Source: Rheinheimera aquimaris (GTDB taxonomy: Bacteria > Pseudomonadota > Gammaproteobacteria > Enterobacterales > Alteromonadaceae). Taken from it: a stretch of 64,000 nucleotides of DNA. The stretch covers positions 682,001 through 746,000 of the forward strand of contig NZ_JAJAVQ010000001.1 in assembly GCF_020531985.1 (NCBI RefSeq). Reading direction: 5' to 3'. This document shows positions 9,301-16,929 of the stretch, piece by piece. Below the pieces are notes generated by a model. The model was not told the origin of the DNA. It saw only the letters and a list, made by a program, of their open reading frames with translations, and did not search any database. Every line of letters starts with the position of its first letter. Position 1 is the stretch's first letter. The translations under genes were made by a program, and so were the position numbers.

Positions 9301-9629
9301 CGTGGGCGTTTAAACGTTTGAAATTGGGTAAAACCATAGGTACCCGTACCTGGGGCGGCTTAATTGGTATTTCAGCCAACCCGCCGATGATTGACGGTGG
9401 TTTCCATGTTGTGCCGTTCTTCCGCTTCTATACACCGGATGGTGAATGGCGGGTAGAAAACGAAGGCGTAGCGCCGGATATCGAGGTAGAACTGGATCCG
9501 ATAGCGGTCAATAAAGGCATAGATGTGCAGTTAGAGCGTGCCATTACCCATACGCTGAACGAGCTTAAAGCCAACCCACCAGCTGACCACAGTAAAGCAC
9601 CGGCCATGCCGACTAAACTGGGGTTGTAA
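6372..9629 (+). CDS. Tricorn-like protease, S41 family, periplasmic
   Basis: The 1085-residue secreted peptidase has the architecture of tricorn protease homologues. The signal peptide ends at APLMA-AEG. A seven-bladed and a six-bladed beta-propeller follow (repeated SPDGKWIAYSA and WSPDGSKVAYIS PD40 motifs, about residues 35-540). Next come a Lys/Asp-rich linker (about 540-565), a C1 helical domain, a PDZ domain (about 770-850) and an S41 catalytic domain. The putative nucleophile is Ser971 in DAGSGGDF and the putative catalytic His is His749 in LQVGHNRIGG, close in number to tricorn Ser965 and His746. It probably degrades peptides in the periplasm. It is monocistronic, with a palindromic element downstream. 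Confidence 0.93.
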   Translation: MFKPRYLALFCALATAPLMAAEGTALLRQPDLSASHLTFVYGGDIWIADKDGKNPRQLTSHPASEFAPHFSPDGKWIAYSASYDNNTDVYVMPTAGGAATRLTFHPGADTVNGWSPDGKSVIFASNREVANSRSNQLFSVPVTGGFAEKLMEAVAFEGELNNGGNKLAYRPNNMAYSGPSGWRLHRGGSTPPVWIIDLEKQQLEKIPHPNANEFNPFWLDDTVYFLSDRDNQAVNLFRYRNKQVEQLTQSKDWDLRSAAGYGDSIVYEAGGYLHRYDVSSGKSTPIVVDIKMQSAQKRPQWKDASKTLTRAGLSATGQRIVVSARGDIFTVPVKDGSSRNLTQSSGVREFDGLWSPDGSKVAYISDAGNKHQLVLEAQDGLSKPQSYDLSDSGYFNLLSFSPDGNLIAYHDNHLNLYVFNLSTKRSQKLDSSQRRDGFSVSFSPDSRYLAYTVAGANYFSQIRLFDFTSNKAVSITDGMSHAGDPVFTQDYLYFTASVNTGPSQVGLDLSTRERPVRKAIYAYVLSSEGKSPLLPKTGDEPVKKADSKDKKDSKEKDADKTVKAVDIDLAGLQQRIIALPVAERNYDSLAVAEDGALFYLEHPQPGSSNEPPGSDEDNSSTLYRFDFEEKEAEVVKQGIANYNLSSDGKKLLLVSMPNKLEVGDAKTKPEAKAVSLAEVRSFIDPAHEWQQIFNDAWRMQKEYFYDANMHGIDWQAIYDKYQPLLKHVQRREDLNDVLVDMIAELQVGHNRIGGGDVHQEGSSKAGLLGADFTISNGKYQFKTVYQGDRWSPFLQAPLNVPGASAKSGDYLLAVNGKPLSCNDNVYALLDNTLGKQVVLTIADDARGKNQRNIVVEPVANERELRLWHWVEHNRKLVNEKTDGKVAYVYLPNTADGGFYFFNRMFFAQTDKPAVILDERKNGGGQAANYITEILGRQFLSSWKDRDGLVFTTPGGGIYGPKTMLIDQDAGSGGDFLPWAFKRLKLGKTIGTRTWGGLIGISANPPMIDGGFHVVPFFRFYTPDGEWRVENEGVAPDIEVELDPIAVNKGIDVQLERAITHTLNELKANPPADHSKAPAMPTKLGL

Positions 9630-9685
9630 GCAGGTAACGAAGGACAAAACCGCTGCCATGCAGTAATGCTGTTCATTTAAGCAGA

Positions 9686-9780
9686 ATCGGTTTGCCCTAA
9701 GCCAACCCTCTCAGCCCTGGACGGGCTGAGAGGAGCCCCCAGGGATTGGGTTTACGGCGTGTTGGCGTGGGCAAACCGAT
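9686..9780. repeat. 95-bp palindromic intergenic element (REP/MITE-like)
   Basis: The ends ATCGGTTTGCCC (9686-9697) and GGGCAAACCGAT (9769-9780) are perfect 12-bp inverted repeats. They continue inward after a short gap as CCAAC (9702-9706) / GTTGG (9761-9765). Nested inside is a perfect 11-bp stem, CCTCTCAGCCC (9707-9717) with GGGCTGAGAGG (9723-9733), loop TGGAC. The strand between, with CCCCCAGGGATTGGGTTTACGGCGT, reads like a short interspersed repeat rather than a simple terminator. No second copy is visible in the window. Confidence 0.7.
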
Positions 9781-9826
9781 GGCAGCAAGAAGCTTAACTG
9801 ACTGCCATTATGTCATGCAGCGGTTT

Positions 9827-10288
9827 TTATTTGTCCTCTGGCGGGCGGATCAAACTTTTCGCCGGCGTCATAATTCTGAGCGTGAAAAACGTTAACATAC
9901 TTAAGATTAGCGCTATCTCAAGCCGCCCTGTCGCGACAGACATACCGATAGCACCGGTTAACCATAATGCCGCCGCAGTTGCCGTACCAGAGACAAAACT
10001 TTCGCCTTTGACCATATTTTTTAAAATCGCCCCGCCACCGATAAAGCCAATACCGGTAATGATCCCTTCCATTACCCGGGCTTCAGCATCGGTTGACGTT
10101 AATACCTGCAGCCCTACCAGCATGTAACCACAGGCCGCAACAGCAACCAGCGGAAAGGTACGCAAACCTGCTGTGCGCTCGTGCTTTTCGCGGTCCCAGC
10201 CAATCGGCAACGCCAGAACAAAAGCAATAATTAAATCGCGGATATGCAGCACGACGATGTTCCAGTCCAGATCGGGTATCAGTTCCAT
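9827..10288 (-). CDS. MgtC/SapB family inner-membrane protein
   Basis: The 153-residue protein is made of the N-terminal membrane domain shared by MgtC and SapB. It shows a first helix (DLIIAFVLALPIGWDRE), the family signature with Arg/Glu-His-Arg then TAGLRTFPLVAVAACGYMLVG, a Gly-rich third helix (EGIITGIGFIGGGAIL) and a fourth and fifth helix. The C-terminal soluble domain of full MgtC (about 230 aa) is absent, as in many short members. The family is linked to Mg2+ limitation and F-ATPase modulation in some pathogens, but the role here is unknown. It faces the tricorn-like protease gene tail to tail across the palindromic element. Confidence 0.88.
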   Translation of the reverse strand: MELIPDLDWNIVVLHIRDLIIAFVLALPIGWDREKHERTAGLRTFPLVAVAACGYMLVGLQVLTSTDAEARVMEGIITGIGFIGGGAILKNMVKGESFVSGTATAAALWLTGAIGMSVATGRLEIALILSMLTFFTLRIMTPAKSLIRPPEDK

Positions 10289-10375
10289 TTATACAGGCTA
10301 CCGGTTTTCAATTGTCAATAACGCCAGCCTAACTGCCAACAGCAACATTTTCAATTACTGCCAGTGACCCGTGCG

Positions 10376-10903
10376 CTACCAGTCAAGCTGAACATCAAAG
10401 GTCATCTGCAGCGGCTGTTCAGTGCCTTCCGGCACGGCACTGATAATAAGCTGAAATACCCGTTGTGAACTGGTATCTAAAGTACCGACATAAGAGATAT
10501 AGCCATCGGTTTCAATTGGTTTCATGGTAATGTCTTCGGTATGACCAAGCAGATTCTCATGTTTAGCACTCACCTGTGCCTGTACCGTCGCCTCTGCCGG
10601 TTTGGCATTATTTTTCAGAATAACCAGATTAAGCACTGCCAAATCTGGTCTGACAGCGATATCGTACTTTTGAGCCATAGCATCGTTCAGTACCGACGCA
10701 CGACTGACGTTCGCCCGCAACGTAAAATCGTTAAACTCGACAACATGGCCAAGCGGCTGATCAACCTCTGCCGGCTCACCTGTATTGACCGGCTCTTTTG
10801 CCGAATCAACGGTTTGCTGCAACTTATCACAGGCACTGAGTGCGACAATCATGCTTAACACTGTGGTGAAAAAACCAAAGCGGGACTTAGGGTGGAGGTT
10901 CAT
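10376..10903 (-). CDS. Predicted lipoprotein of unknown function
   Basis: The 175-residue protein has a lipoprotein signal with lipobox ALSAC (Cys about 25). The mature part starts with an acidic linker and then a beta-rich domain (about 50-175), including FNDFTLRANVSRAS and LNLVILKNNAKPAEATVQAQ and ending MTFDVQLDW. That pattern fits an immunoglobulin-like or DUF4426-type envelope protein. I recognise no family with confidence. The start has GGAG about 8 bp upstream. It stands alone. Confidence 0.75.
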   Translation of the reverse strand: MNLHPKSRFGFFTTVLSMIVALSACDKLQQTVDSAKEPVNTGEPAEVDQPLGHVVEFNDFTLRANVSRASVLNDAMAQKYDIAVRPDLAVLNLVILKNNAKPAEATVQAQVSAKHENLLGHTEDITMKPIETDGYISYVGTLDTSSQRVFQLIISAVPEGTEQPLQMTFDVQLDW

Positions 10904-11070
10904 TGTCAGCTCCTTTGTTTAGCGGATAAATGGCGGGTGTGTCTCCTTAAAAATAACAACAACGCGCTACTGATATTTACACCCAGCTTATCAGCTGGTC
11001 AGTAAAGCATAGCTTATCAGCAGCATAACGCCTTTGATCTGCAAAGATTTAGCAAGCTGATACAGATTAA

Positions 11071-11090
11071 AAGCCGCTGTTAAGCGGCTT
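11071..11090 (-). terminator. Rho-independent terminator overlapping the FMN-reductase stop codon
   Basis: On the minus strand AAGCCGCT-TAAC-AGCGGCTT forms a perfect 8-bp stem. It is followed directly by TTTAATCTG. The stop codon TAA lies in the loop, so the gene and terminator share sequence. Confidence 0.7.
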
Positions 11091-11631
11091 TGGCCTGTAA
11101 AATCTGTTGCTGTAAATTCAGCGCTGCGGTTTGCAGCTGGATAAACAGCGTCGCGTCTTTCAGCTGTTGATACTGCGAATCAAACACCTGATGAAAATTC
11201 GCCACCGACACAGCGCCGCTAAGCTCTGCGCCCATAAAAGGCGCGGCTTTTACAGCTGCCTGCAGCACACTTTGCGCACCACCCGGACCCGGTGCTGCCG
11301 CCAGAAACAGCGTTGGTTTATGCTGAAAAATACGTTTTTGGCTGCGCGAGGCCCAGTCATACAGGTTCTTAAAAGCCGCAGTAAAGGTACCGTTATGTTC
11401 GGCAAAAGAGACGATAAGGCCATCTGCCGCAGCGATTTGCTGTAAAAAAGCCTGAACCTGGGGCGGCGAGCCAAGCTCAATTTCACGCCTTTCGCTGTAA
11501 ATTGGCAGCTCGTAGTCATCAATATTGAGGGTTGTCACCTCTGCTTGCGGCAGTAACTGCGCAACGCTAACGGCCAACTGCTGATTTATTGACTGCGGGT
11601 TATTACTGGCGGCAAAAGCAAGAATTCTCAT
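11080..11631 (-). CDS. NADPH-dependent FMN reductase family protein (flavodoxin-like fold)
   Basis: The 183-residue protein begins MRILAFAASNNPQSINQQL, the phosphate-binding loop of the NADPH-dependent FMN reductase/quinone reductase family. It continues with IDDYELPIYSERREIE and a middle motif SFAEHNGTFTAAFKNLYDW, where related enzymes have PxYNxxxPxxLKxxxDW. FLAAAPGPGGAQ follows. Such enzymes reduce quinones, azo dyes or metals with NAD(P)H. Its ATG overlaps the end of the VOC gene by 4 bp (ATGA), so the two are translated together. Both lie under a SoxR-type promoter, which fits a job against redox-cycling compounds. Confidence 0.88.
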   Translation of the reverse strand: MRILAFAASNNPQSINQQLAVSVAQLLPQAEVTTLNIDDYELPIYSERREIELGSPPQVQAFLQQIAAADGLIVSFAEHNGTFTAAFKNLYDWASRSQKRIFQHKPTLFLAAAPGPGGAQSVLQAAVKAAPFMGAELSGAVSVANFHQVFDSQYQQLKDATLFIQLQTAALNLQQQILQAKAA

Positions 11632-12068
11632 AGTACCTCCTGACGGGCTTTTTCCTGATTTAAATTACGCTGGGCGGGGATATCACTTAAATACTCAACA
11701 AACTCCACTTCGAAACCGGCCGGGTCGACAAAATAAATATTCTTCCGAAAAGGGTCATCAGCACCATTTTTGGCAATGCTAAAACCGGCGGCCTGCAAGC
11801 GGCTGATAACCGCATCCAGATTATTTGTCACATAGGCAAAGTGCGCAAAACCAACGCTGTGCCCGGCGAGATCGCGGTTTGCGCCCTCACCATGATCGCT
11901 TAGCGCTATGTAGTGATAGTCATCGCCAAAATGCAGCCAGTTCCTCGGCTTGCCGTACCACTCGCCTTTGCCTTCGTCGCGAATGCGCCAGTGCGGAAAA
12001 GCGGCGCGGTAAAATTTGAGCATGGCATCAAGATCGGACACCACCAGGTTTACATGCTCCAAATACAT
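11628..12068 (-). CDS. VOC (glyoxalase/bleomycin-resistance) family protein
   Basis: The 146-residue single VOC module has two beta-alpha-beta-beta-beta units. The N-terminal half has MYLEHVNLVVSDLDAMLKFY with His5 as a likely metal ligand. The second half begins FAHFAYVTNNLDAVISRLQ and ends YFVDPAGFEVEFVEYLS with the usual Glu ligand. Family members isomerise or open small molecules or bind drugs, and the substrate here is unknown. It is the first gene of a two-gene operon with the FMN reductase and is transcribed away from soxR. The SoxR box sits in its promoter. A role in detoxifying redox-active or electrophilic compounds is an inference. Confidence 0.88.
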   Translation of the reverse strand: MYLEHVNLVVSDLDAMLKFYRAAFPHWRIRDEGKGEWYGKPRNWLHFGDDYHYIALSDHGEGANRDLAGHSVGFAHFAYVTNNLDAVISRLQAAGFSIAKNGADDPFRKNIYFVDPAGFEVEFVEYLSDIPAQRNLNQEKARQEVL

Positions 12069-12107
12069 AAAAGTCTCCTCAGGCTTGCTTGAATTAGTTC
12101 GACAGGC

Positions 12108-12138
12108 AGGGTAAAACCTTAACCTAAGTTAAGGTAAA
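12108..12138 (-). promoter_or_regulatory. SoxR-controlled promoter with SoxR box and 19-bp spacer
   Basis: The dyad CCTTAACCTAAGTTAAGG (12117-12134) closely matches the known SoxR box CCTCAAGTTAACTTGAGG. On the minus strand it lies between a TTTACC -35 box (12133-12138) and a TACCCT -10 box (12108-12113), 19 bp apart. This over-long spacer is the hallmark of MerR-family activated promoters. It faces the VOC/FMN-reductase operon. soxR starts 46 bp away on the other strand. Confidence 0.8.
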
Positions 12139-12179
12139 GTGTTTTTTTACTAAAAAATTCAAAATACTGTGGAGAGCTT

Positions 12180-12695
12180 ATGTCGGAAGCAACCTGGAGC
12201 GTCGGTCGGGTGGCCGAGCGTTGTGGCGTAAATGTCAGTACGCTGCATTTTTATGAGCAAAAAGGCTTAATAAAAAGCTGGCGCAATGCCGGTAACCAGC
12301 GCCGTTATAAACCTGATGTCTTGCGCCGTATCGCCGTAATCAAAGCGGCACAAAAAGTCGGCATCAGTCTGGAAGAAGTCAAACAGGCTTTTCTGTCGTT
12401 ACCCGATAGCCGCACACCAACAGTGGAAGACTGGCAGCAGCTGTCGCAAAACTGGCACACGATGCTTGATGCCCGTATTGCCTATATGCAAAAACTGCGC
12501 GACTACCTGACCGGCTGCATTGGCTGCGGTTGCCTTAGTATGAGCAAGTGTCCGTTGTATAACCCGGATGACAAACTGGCCGCTGAAGGCACTGGTGCAG
12601 TGGTGCTGGATAACGAAGAAAAGCGGGTACTGGCGCAGGCCTTAAGCCCACCCAGCCAGAATAAAAAAACAACTGTTCGCTTAACCAAAGAATAA
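12180..12695 (+). CDS. soxR: Redox-sensing transcriptional activator SoxR
   Basis: The 171-residue MerR-family protein has an N-terminal winged helix (VGRVAERCGVNVSTLHFYEQKG), the dimerisation helix, and the [2Fe-2S] cluster motif C-x2-C-x-C-x5-C in CIGCGCLSMSKCPLYNPDD, which identifies SoxR. The C-terminal tail is slightly longer than E. coli SoxR (154). SoxR is oxidised by redox-cycling drugs and then untwists its target promoter. No soxS is nearby, so this is the non-enteric type in which SoxR directly controls detoxification genes. The divergent VOC/FMN-reductase pair is the obvious target. Confidence 0.96.
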   Translation: MSEATWSVGRVAERCGVNVSTLHFYEQKGLIKSWRNAGNQRRYKPDVLRRIAVIKAAQKVGISLEEVKQAFLSLPDSRTPTVEDWQQLSQNWHTMLDARIAYMQKLRDYLTGCIGCGCLSMSKCPLYNPDDKLAAEGTGAVVLDNEEKRVLAQALSPPSQNKKTTVRLTKE

Positions 12696-12791
12696 CCACA
12701 ACCGAGATCAATAATTTAACTATATTATTCAAATAGATAAATAATTCTAATTGAGCGGCATATTAATTTAACTGGCCATACCAGATATTTT

Positions 12792-12809
12792 AGTGTACAA
12801 CTGTACGCT
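12792..12809. promoter_or_regulatory. FabR/DesT-like operator upstream of the desaturase operon
   Basis: AGTGTACAACTGTACGCT is an 18-bp near-perfect palindrome (half sites AGYGTACA / TGTACRCT). It resembles from memory the sites bound by the TetR-family repressors FabR and DesT, which sense the saturated/unsaturated acyl-CoA balance. It sits 27 bp before the reductase start, directly after a TATTTT -10-like hexamer. A bound repressor would block transcription. Confidence 0.6.
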
Positions 12810-12836
12810 GAAATTAACCAAGCGGATTAATATGTA

Positions 12837-13925
12837 GTGAAAGCGTTATTAGCACGGTCATGGCGTGCGTTTTGTCTGATGCTGGGTAATCAACCCAGCC
12901 TGACACGGTATTTGCTCCCCCTAGTACAATGGTTAAAACCGGGCTTTTTGCCCGGTCAATACCGTGCACAGCTTGTCGCAACCGCATGGCAAACGGCTGA
13001 CATGATTGAGCTGACGCTGCAGCTGTCAAAGCGCTGGCCGGGTTTTGTGCCGGGGCAGCATATTAATGTCACCTTAAAGCATAATGGCCGCTACCTGACC
13101 CGCCCTTTCAGTATTTGCTCAAGCTTCTCTTTGTGGCAAAGTCAGGGCCAAATCAGCTTGTGTTGCAAGCTAAACCGGGAGGGAGAATTTACGCCACTAC
13201 TGCCAAGGTTGACGAAAGGCCAGTGGCTCAGTATCAGCGCAGCACAAGGTGACTTTGTCTGGCAACACCCGGCACTTAGTACGGTTTTTATTGCTGCGGG
13301 TTCTGGCATTACGCCTGTCGCCGCTATGCTGCTTAGTCAGCGTCACTGGTTGTCCGAAGCGACACTGCACTACAGGGTGCGCGGCAATGAAAATGCAGCC
13401 TTACTTGCCCCGCTGCAACAACTGGCACAGCGTAACCCGCTGTTTAACCTGCAGCTATCAGACAGCCGGGTTGAAACAGCAATTGAATTCAGTGCCAGGC
13501 TGATGCGACAGCCGTTACAACGCGAATTTTATCTGTGCGGCCCGGCCATGTTTATGCAGCACATTACTACCAACCTGACTGCGCATGGCGTAAGCAGAGC
13601 ACAGATCCACTGCGAACAGTTTGCGCCCTTATTACAAAACACCGCCCATAGCTGTGCAGAGGATGAAATTAACAGCACCTTTATTGTCGCAGGCCTACCT
13701 AAGATGATGGCACTGCCCCGTATGTTCAGCCTGTTACAAAGCGCTGAGCAGCAAGGACTAGCCCCTGCTTTTGGCTGCCGCATGGGAGTGTGTTTCCAAT
13801 GTGTGTGCGAAAAGGTCTCCGGCCAGGTGCGTGACATGCGCAGCGGCCAGTTAAGCGGCCATGGCCGTGAACAAATCCAGTTATGTATCAGCCAGCCCGT
13901 TACTGAGCTGGTCATTAAGCTTTAG
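12837..13925 (+). CDS. Ferredoxin-NAD(P)H reductase with 2Fe-2S domain, desaturase electron donor
   Basis: The 362-residue three-domain flavoprotein starts at GTG, directly after an ATG-TAG. It has an FAD domain with RPFSICSSF (FAD-binding R-x-[FY]-S), an NAD(P) domain with VFIAAGSGITPVAAML and FYLCGPAMFMQ, and a C-terminal plant-type ferredoxin with C-x4-C-x2-C (CRMGVCFQC) and a fourth Cys in LCISQP. It lies 11 bp before a fatty-acid desaturase, so it should pass electrons from NAD(P)H to it. The pairing matches P. aeruginosa PA4889-desB. Regulation by the upstream FabR/DesT-like operator is inferred. Confidence 0.92.
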   Translation: MKALLARSWRAFCLMLGNQPSLTRYLLPLVQWLKPGFLPGQYRAQLVATAWQTADMIELTLQLSKRWPGFVPGQHINVTLKHNGRYLTRPFSICSSFSLWQSQGQISLCCKLNREGEFTPLLPRLTKGQWLSISAAQGDFVWQHPALSTVFIAAGSGITPVAAMLLSQRHWLSEATLHYRVRGNENAALLAPLQQLAQRNPLFNLQLSDSRVETAIEFSARLMRQPLQREFYLCGPAMFMQHITTNLTAHGVSRAQIHCEQFAPLLQNTAHSCAEDEINSTFIVAGLPKMMALPRMFSLLQSAEQQGLAPAFGCRMGVCFQCVCEKVSGQVRDMRSGQLSGHGREQIQLCISQPVTELVIKL

Positions 13926-13936
13926 CAGGACCCAAA

Positions 13937-15028
13937 ATGAAACTGACAACCGAACAATTTGATGCACTAGCACTTGAGCTGGATACGCTGAAATTGCAGG
14001 TAAAACAGCAAATAGGCGAAGCCGATGCGTGCTACATCCGCCGCGTCTTGCTGTGCCAGCGCTTAGCTGCCATCTGTGGCCGCGTATTAATGGTGCTGGG
14101 CTTTATCACGCCATGGTTCTGGCTGGCGGGGGTTCTGGCGTTGGCACTGGCGAAAATTCTCGACAATATGGAAATTGGCCACAATGTGCTGCACGGCCAA
14201 TATGACTGGATGAACGATCCGGTTTTACACTCTAAACGCTTTGAATGGGACATAGCCTGCGACGCTGGCTCGTGGCAACGTACCCATAACTTTGAGCACC
14301 ACACCTACACCAATATCATCGGCAAAGACCGTGATTTTGGTTACGGCTTATTGCGCCTGAGTAACGACTTTCGCTGGCGGCTGCGTAACCTGTGGCAAGG
14401 TGGCACTTATCTATTGCTAAGCATGCTGTTTCAATGGGGCGTGTCCTACCATGAGCTGGCGGCACAGCGGGTGTTTTTCGGCAAGAAAAAAGCCGACCGC
14501 CACAGCCAGGTCACCGATAGCGAGCTAAAAAAAGCTTTTTTCGGTAAAGGCGCACGTCAGCTGATTAAAGACTACCTGTTTTTTCCGCTTATTGCTGGCC
14601 CGATGTGGCTATGGGTACTGGGCGGCAACGCTCTGGCTAACCTGATAAGAAACCTGTGGACATCGACCGTCATTTTCTGTGGCCACTTTACCCGCGATAT
14701 CCATACCTTTAGCGCAGAAGCATGCGAGAACGAAAGCCGTGGCCAGTGGTATTACCGCCAGATGCTGGGTTCATCCAACTTTACCGGCCCAACCTGGCTG
14801 CATATATTAACCGGTCATTTAAGCTGCCAGATTGAACATCACCTGTTTCCGGATATTCCGGCAAGGCATTATCCGGCTATGGCTACGCAGGTGCAGGCGA
14901 TTGCTTCGCGCTTTAACATTCCTTACAACACCGGCAGTTTTTTGCGTCAGTACGGCACAGTGTTCTGGCGTATCCTGCGCTACTCACTGCCAGGGGGCAA
15001 AGCCAGTACCCGCCCGGCTTATTTATAA
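13937..15028 (+). CDS. Membrane fatty-acid (acyl-CoA) desaturase
   Basis: The 363-residue integral-membrane di-iron desaturase has three histidine boxes: HNVLH (about residue 80), HNFEHH (about 116) and QIEHH-LFP (about 298). Membrane helices are at about 45-75 and 150-220. It introduces a double bond into acyl chains using O2 and electrons from the reductase encoded just upstream, and so adjusts membrane fluidity. The last box (Q-x-x-HH) is of the front-end or DesB-like membrane FADS type. Position of the double bond cannot be read from sequence. It is the second gene of a two-gene operon. Confidence 0.92.
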   Translation: MKLTTEQFDALALELDTLKLQVKQQIGEADACYIRRVLLCQRLAAICGRVLMVLGFITPWFWLAGVLALALAKILDNMEIGHNVLHGQYDWMNDPVLHSKRFEWDIACDAGSWQRTHNFEHHTYTNIIGKDRDFGYGLLRLSNDFRWRLRNLWQGGTYLLLSMLFQWGVSYHELAAQRVFFGKKKADRHSQVTDSELKKAFFGKGARQLIKDYLFFPLIAGPMWLWVLGGNALANLIRNLWTSTVIFCGHFTRDIHTFSAEACENESRGQWYYRQMLGSSNFTGPTWLHILTGHLSCQIEHHLFPDIPARHYPAMATQVQAIASRFNIPYNTGSFLRQYGTVFWRILRYSLPGGKASTRPAYL

Positions 15029-15111
15029 CAACACTTTACCTGCAAACATGGCCGGGGCTTACCCGGCTGTGATATAAAAGCCCACTACCTATAACCCAGT
15101 GGGACCTTACT

Positions 15112-16848
15112 ATGACAGTAAAGCTTAGTCTTAGCGCCGCCGCGATGTTTTTGGCACTTAATAACGGCAACGCTTATGCCGTAACGGCTACTGAGCAACT
15201 AGACACCTTGCTCAGTGAGCATTGGCAAAAAGCCAATAAAGAACAAATCTTCTTTCGCAAAGACCCTGATACCTTTCGCATGAACGGCAAACTGCCGGAT
15301 GTGTCGGCCAAAGGCCGCGAGCGGCGGGAACAATATAATGCCCAGTTGCTAAAACGGCTCGACAGTATTGATGAGCGCGAACTGTCTGAAGCGGATAAAG
15401 TCACGCTGCGGTTATTCCGCTATGAGCGGCAAACCGAAGCACAAAGCTATAAGCAATTTGATCATCTGTTTCCTATGCAGGCGTACGCTGGCTATCACAG
15501 CTATTTTGCCGCTGCACCGGATAATATGTCGTTTTTAACCCAGGCAGATTATGACAATTACCTGATCAGCCTGGCCGACTTTCCACGCTACAACCAGCAG
15601 CATATTGATAATCTTAAACAAGCCATCGCTAAAGGCTACACCCACTACTGTGAAAGCTTTAAAAGCTACGATAAAACCATTAGCCAGCACATCGTCGACA
15701 ACGTCAGCGACAGCGTGTTTTATGCACCACTGTCACGCCAACCGGCGCAGTTTAGCCCACAGCAACAAAACTATTACACCGAGCAAGGCAGCAAACTGAT
15801 TGAAGACACCGTGATCCCTGAATACAAAAAGCTGTATCAGTTTTTTACCCAGCAATACATGCCGGCTTGCCGTAAGCAGGTTGGTATTGCCCAACTGGAA
15901 GATGGCGCGCCGTACTATCAGTACCTGATTAACTTTTATACCACTACCAGTATGACGCCGGAGCAAATTCATCAGCTGGGGCTGAATGAAGTAAAACGCA
16001 TCCGCAGCGAAATGGACACCATTATTAAGCAGGTTGGTTTTGACGGCAGCTTTGCCGACTTTGTCCATTTTTTGCGCACAGACCCGCAATTTTACGCCAG
16101 CTCAGGCCAGCAGCTGATGGAAAAAGCCGCCTTTATCACGCGCAAAATGGCCGGCCAGCTACCCAAATGGTTTAACACCCTGCCCCGCAACACCTTTGAC
16201 ATTAAAGCCAGCCCCAGCGGCGGTGCTTACTACGTGGCATCTGATGGCAGTGGCACCACCTCAGGCACCTATTTTATCGGCGCCAATGATGTCAGAAGCG
16301 AGCCGCTGTACAATTTAGAAGCGCTGACCTTTCATGAAGCCGAACCCGGGCACCATCTGCAAAGCGCATTGGCACAGGAGATGGACATACCGGAGTTTCG
16401 AAAAACCCTGTATCACAGCGCCTACGGAGAAGGCTGGGGCCTGTATGCCGAAAGTCTGGGCAAAGAAATGGGCTTTTATCAGGACCCTTACAGCGATTTC
16501 GGCCGCTTAACCTATGAAGCCTGGCGCGCCTGCCGTTTAGTGGTAGACACCGGTATGCATGCACTGGGCTGGAGCCGCCAGCAGGCGATAGATTATCTGG
16601 CAGCCAATACGGCGTTAACCATGGTTGAGGTTGAAGCCCAGATAGACCGCTACATTACCTGGCCGGCACAGGCGTTATCGTACAAGATTGGTGAGATAAA
16701 AATCCGTCAGCTACGCACCCAAGCCGAGCAGCAGTTAGGCGATAAATTTGATATCCGCGCCTTTCATGATCAGATGCTGAAAAACGGCAGCCTGCCACTG
16801 GACTTACTGGAGCAGCTAACGCTGGAATGGATTAACACGCAAAAATAA
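15112..16848 (+). CDS. DUF885 family secreted protein, probable metallopeptidase
   Basis: The 578-residue protein has a signal peptide (cleavage near AYA-VTAT). It is mostly helical and belongs to DUF885, a family with a metallopeptidase-like (M32/M3-type) helical fold. The likely zinc site is FHEAEPGHHLQ (about residue 404), with a downstream conserved EGWGLYAESLGKEMG. SGTYFIGANDV and the C-terminal ALSYKIGEIKI segment are also typical. No substrate is known for most members; some are dipeptide or amino-acid-releasing enzymes. It is probably periplasmic and is expressed alone. Confidence 0.88.
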   Translation: MTVKLSLSAAAMFLALNNGNAYAVTATEQLDTLLSEHWQKANKEQIFFRKDPDTFRMNGKLPDVSAKGRERREQYNAQLLKRLDSIDERELSEADKVTLRLFRYERQTEAQSYKQFDHLFPMQAYAGYHSYFAAAPDNMSFLTQADYDNYLISLADFPRYNQQHIDNLKQAIAKGYTHYCESFKSYDKTISQHIVDNVSDSVFYAPLSRQPAQFSPQQQNYYTEQGSKLIEDTVIPEYKKLYQFFTQQYMPACRKQVGIAQLEDGAPYYQYLINFYTTTSMTPEQIHQLGLNEVKRIRSEMDTIIKQVGFDGSFADFVHFLRTDPQFYASSGQQLMEKAAFITRKMAGQLPKWFNTLPRNTFDIKASPSGGAYYVASDGSGTTSGTYFIGANDVRSEPLYNLEALTFHEAEPGHHLQSALAQEMDIPEFRKTLYHSAYGEGWGLYAESLGKEMGFYQDPYSDFGRLTYEAWRACRLVVDTGMHALGWSRQQAIDYLAANTALTMVEVEAQIDRYITWPAQALSYKIGEIKIRQLRTQAEQQLGDKFDIRAFHDQMLKNGSLPLDLLEQLTLEWINTQK

Positions 16849-16929
16849 GTAGCGCCAAAAGCAAGGCTTGCTCAGTTCCCCAAGGTTAATGGTTGGTTCA
16901 GAGCAAGCTGCGGTGCGTTTTTTGCTGTG

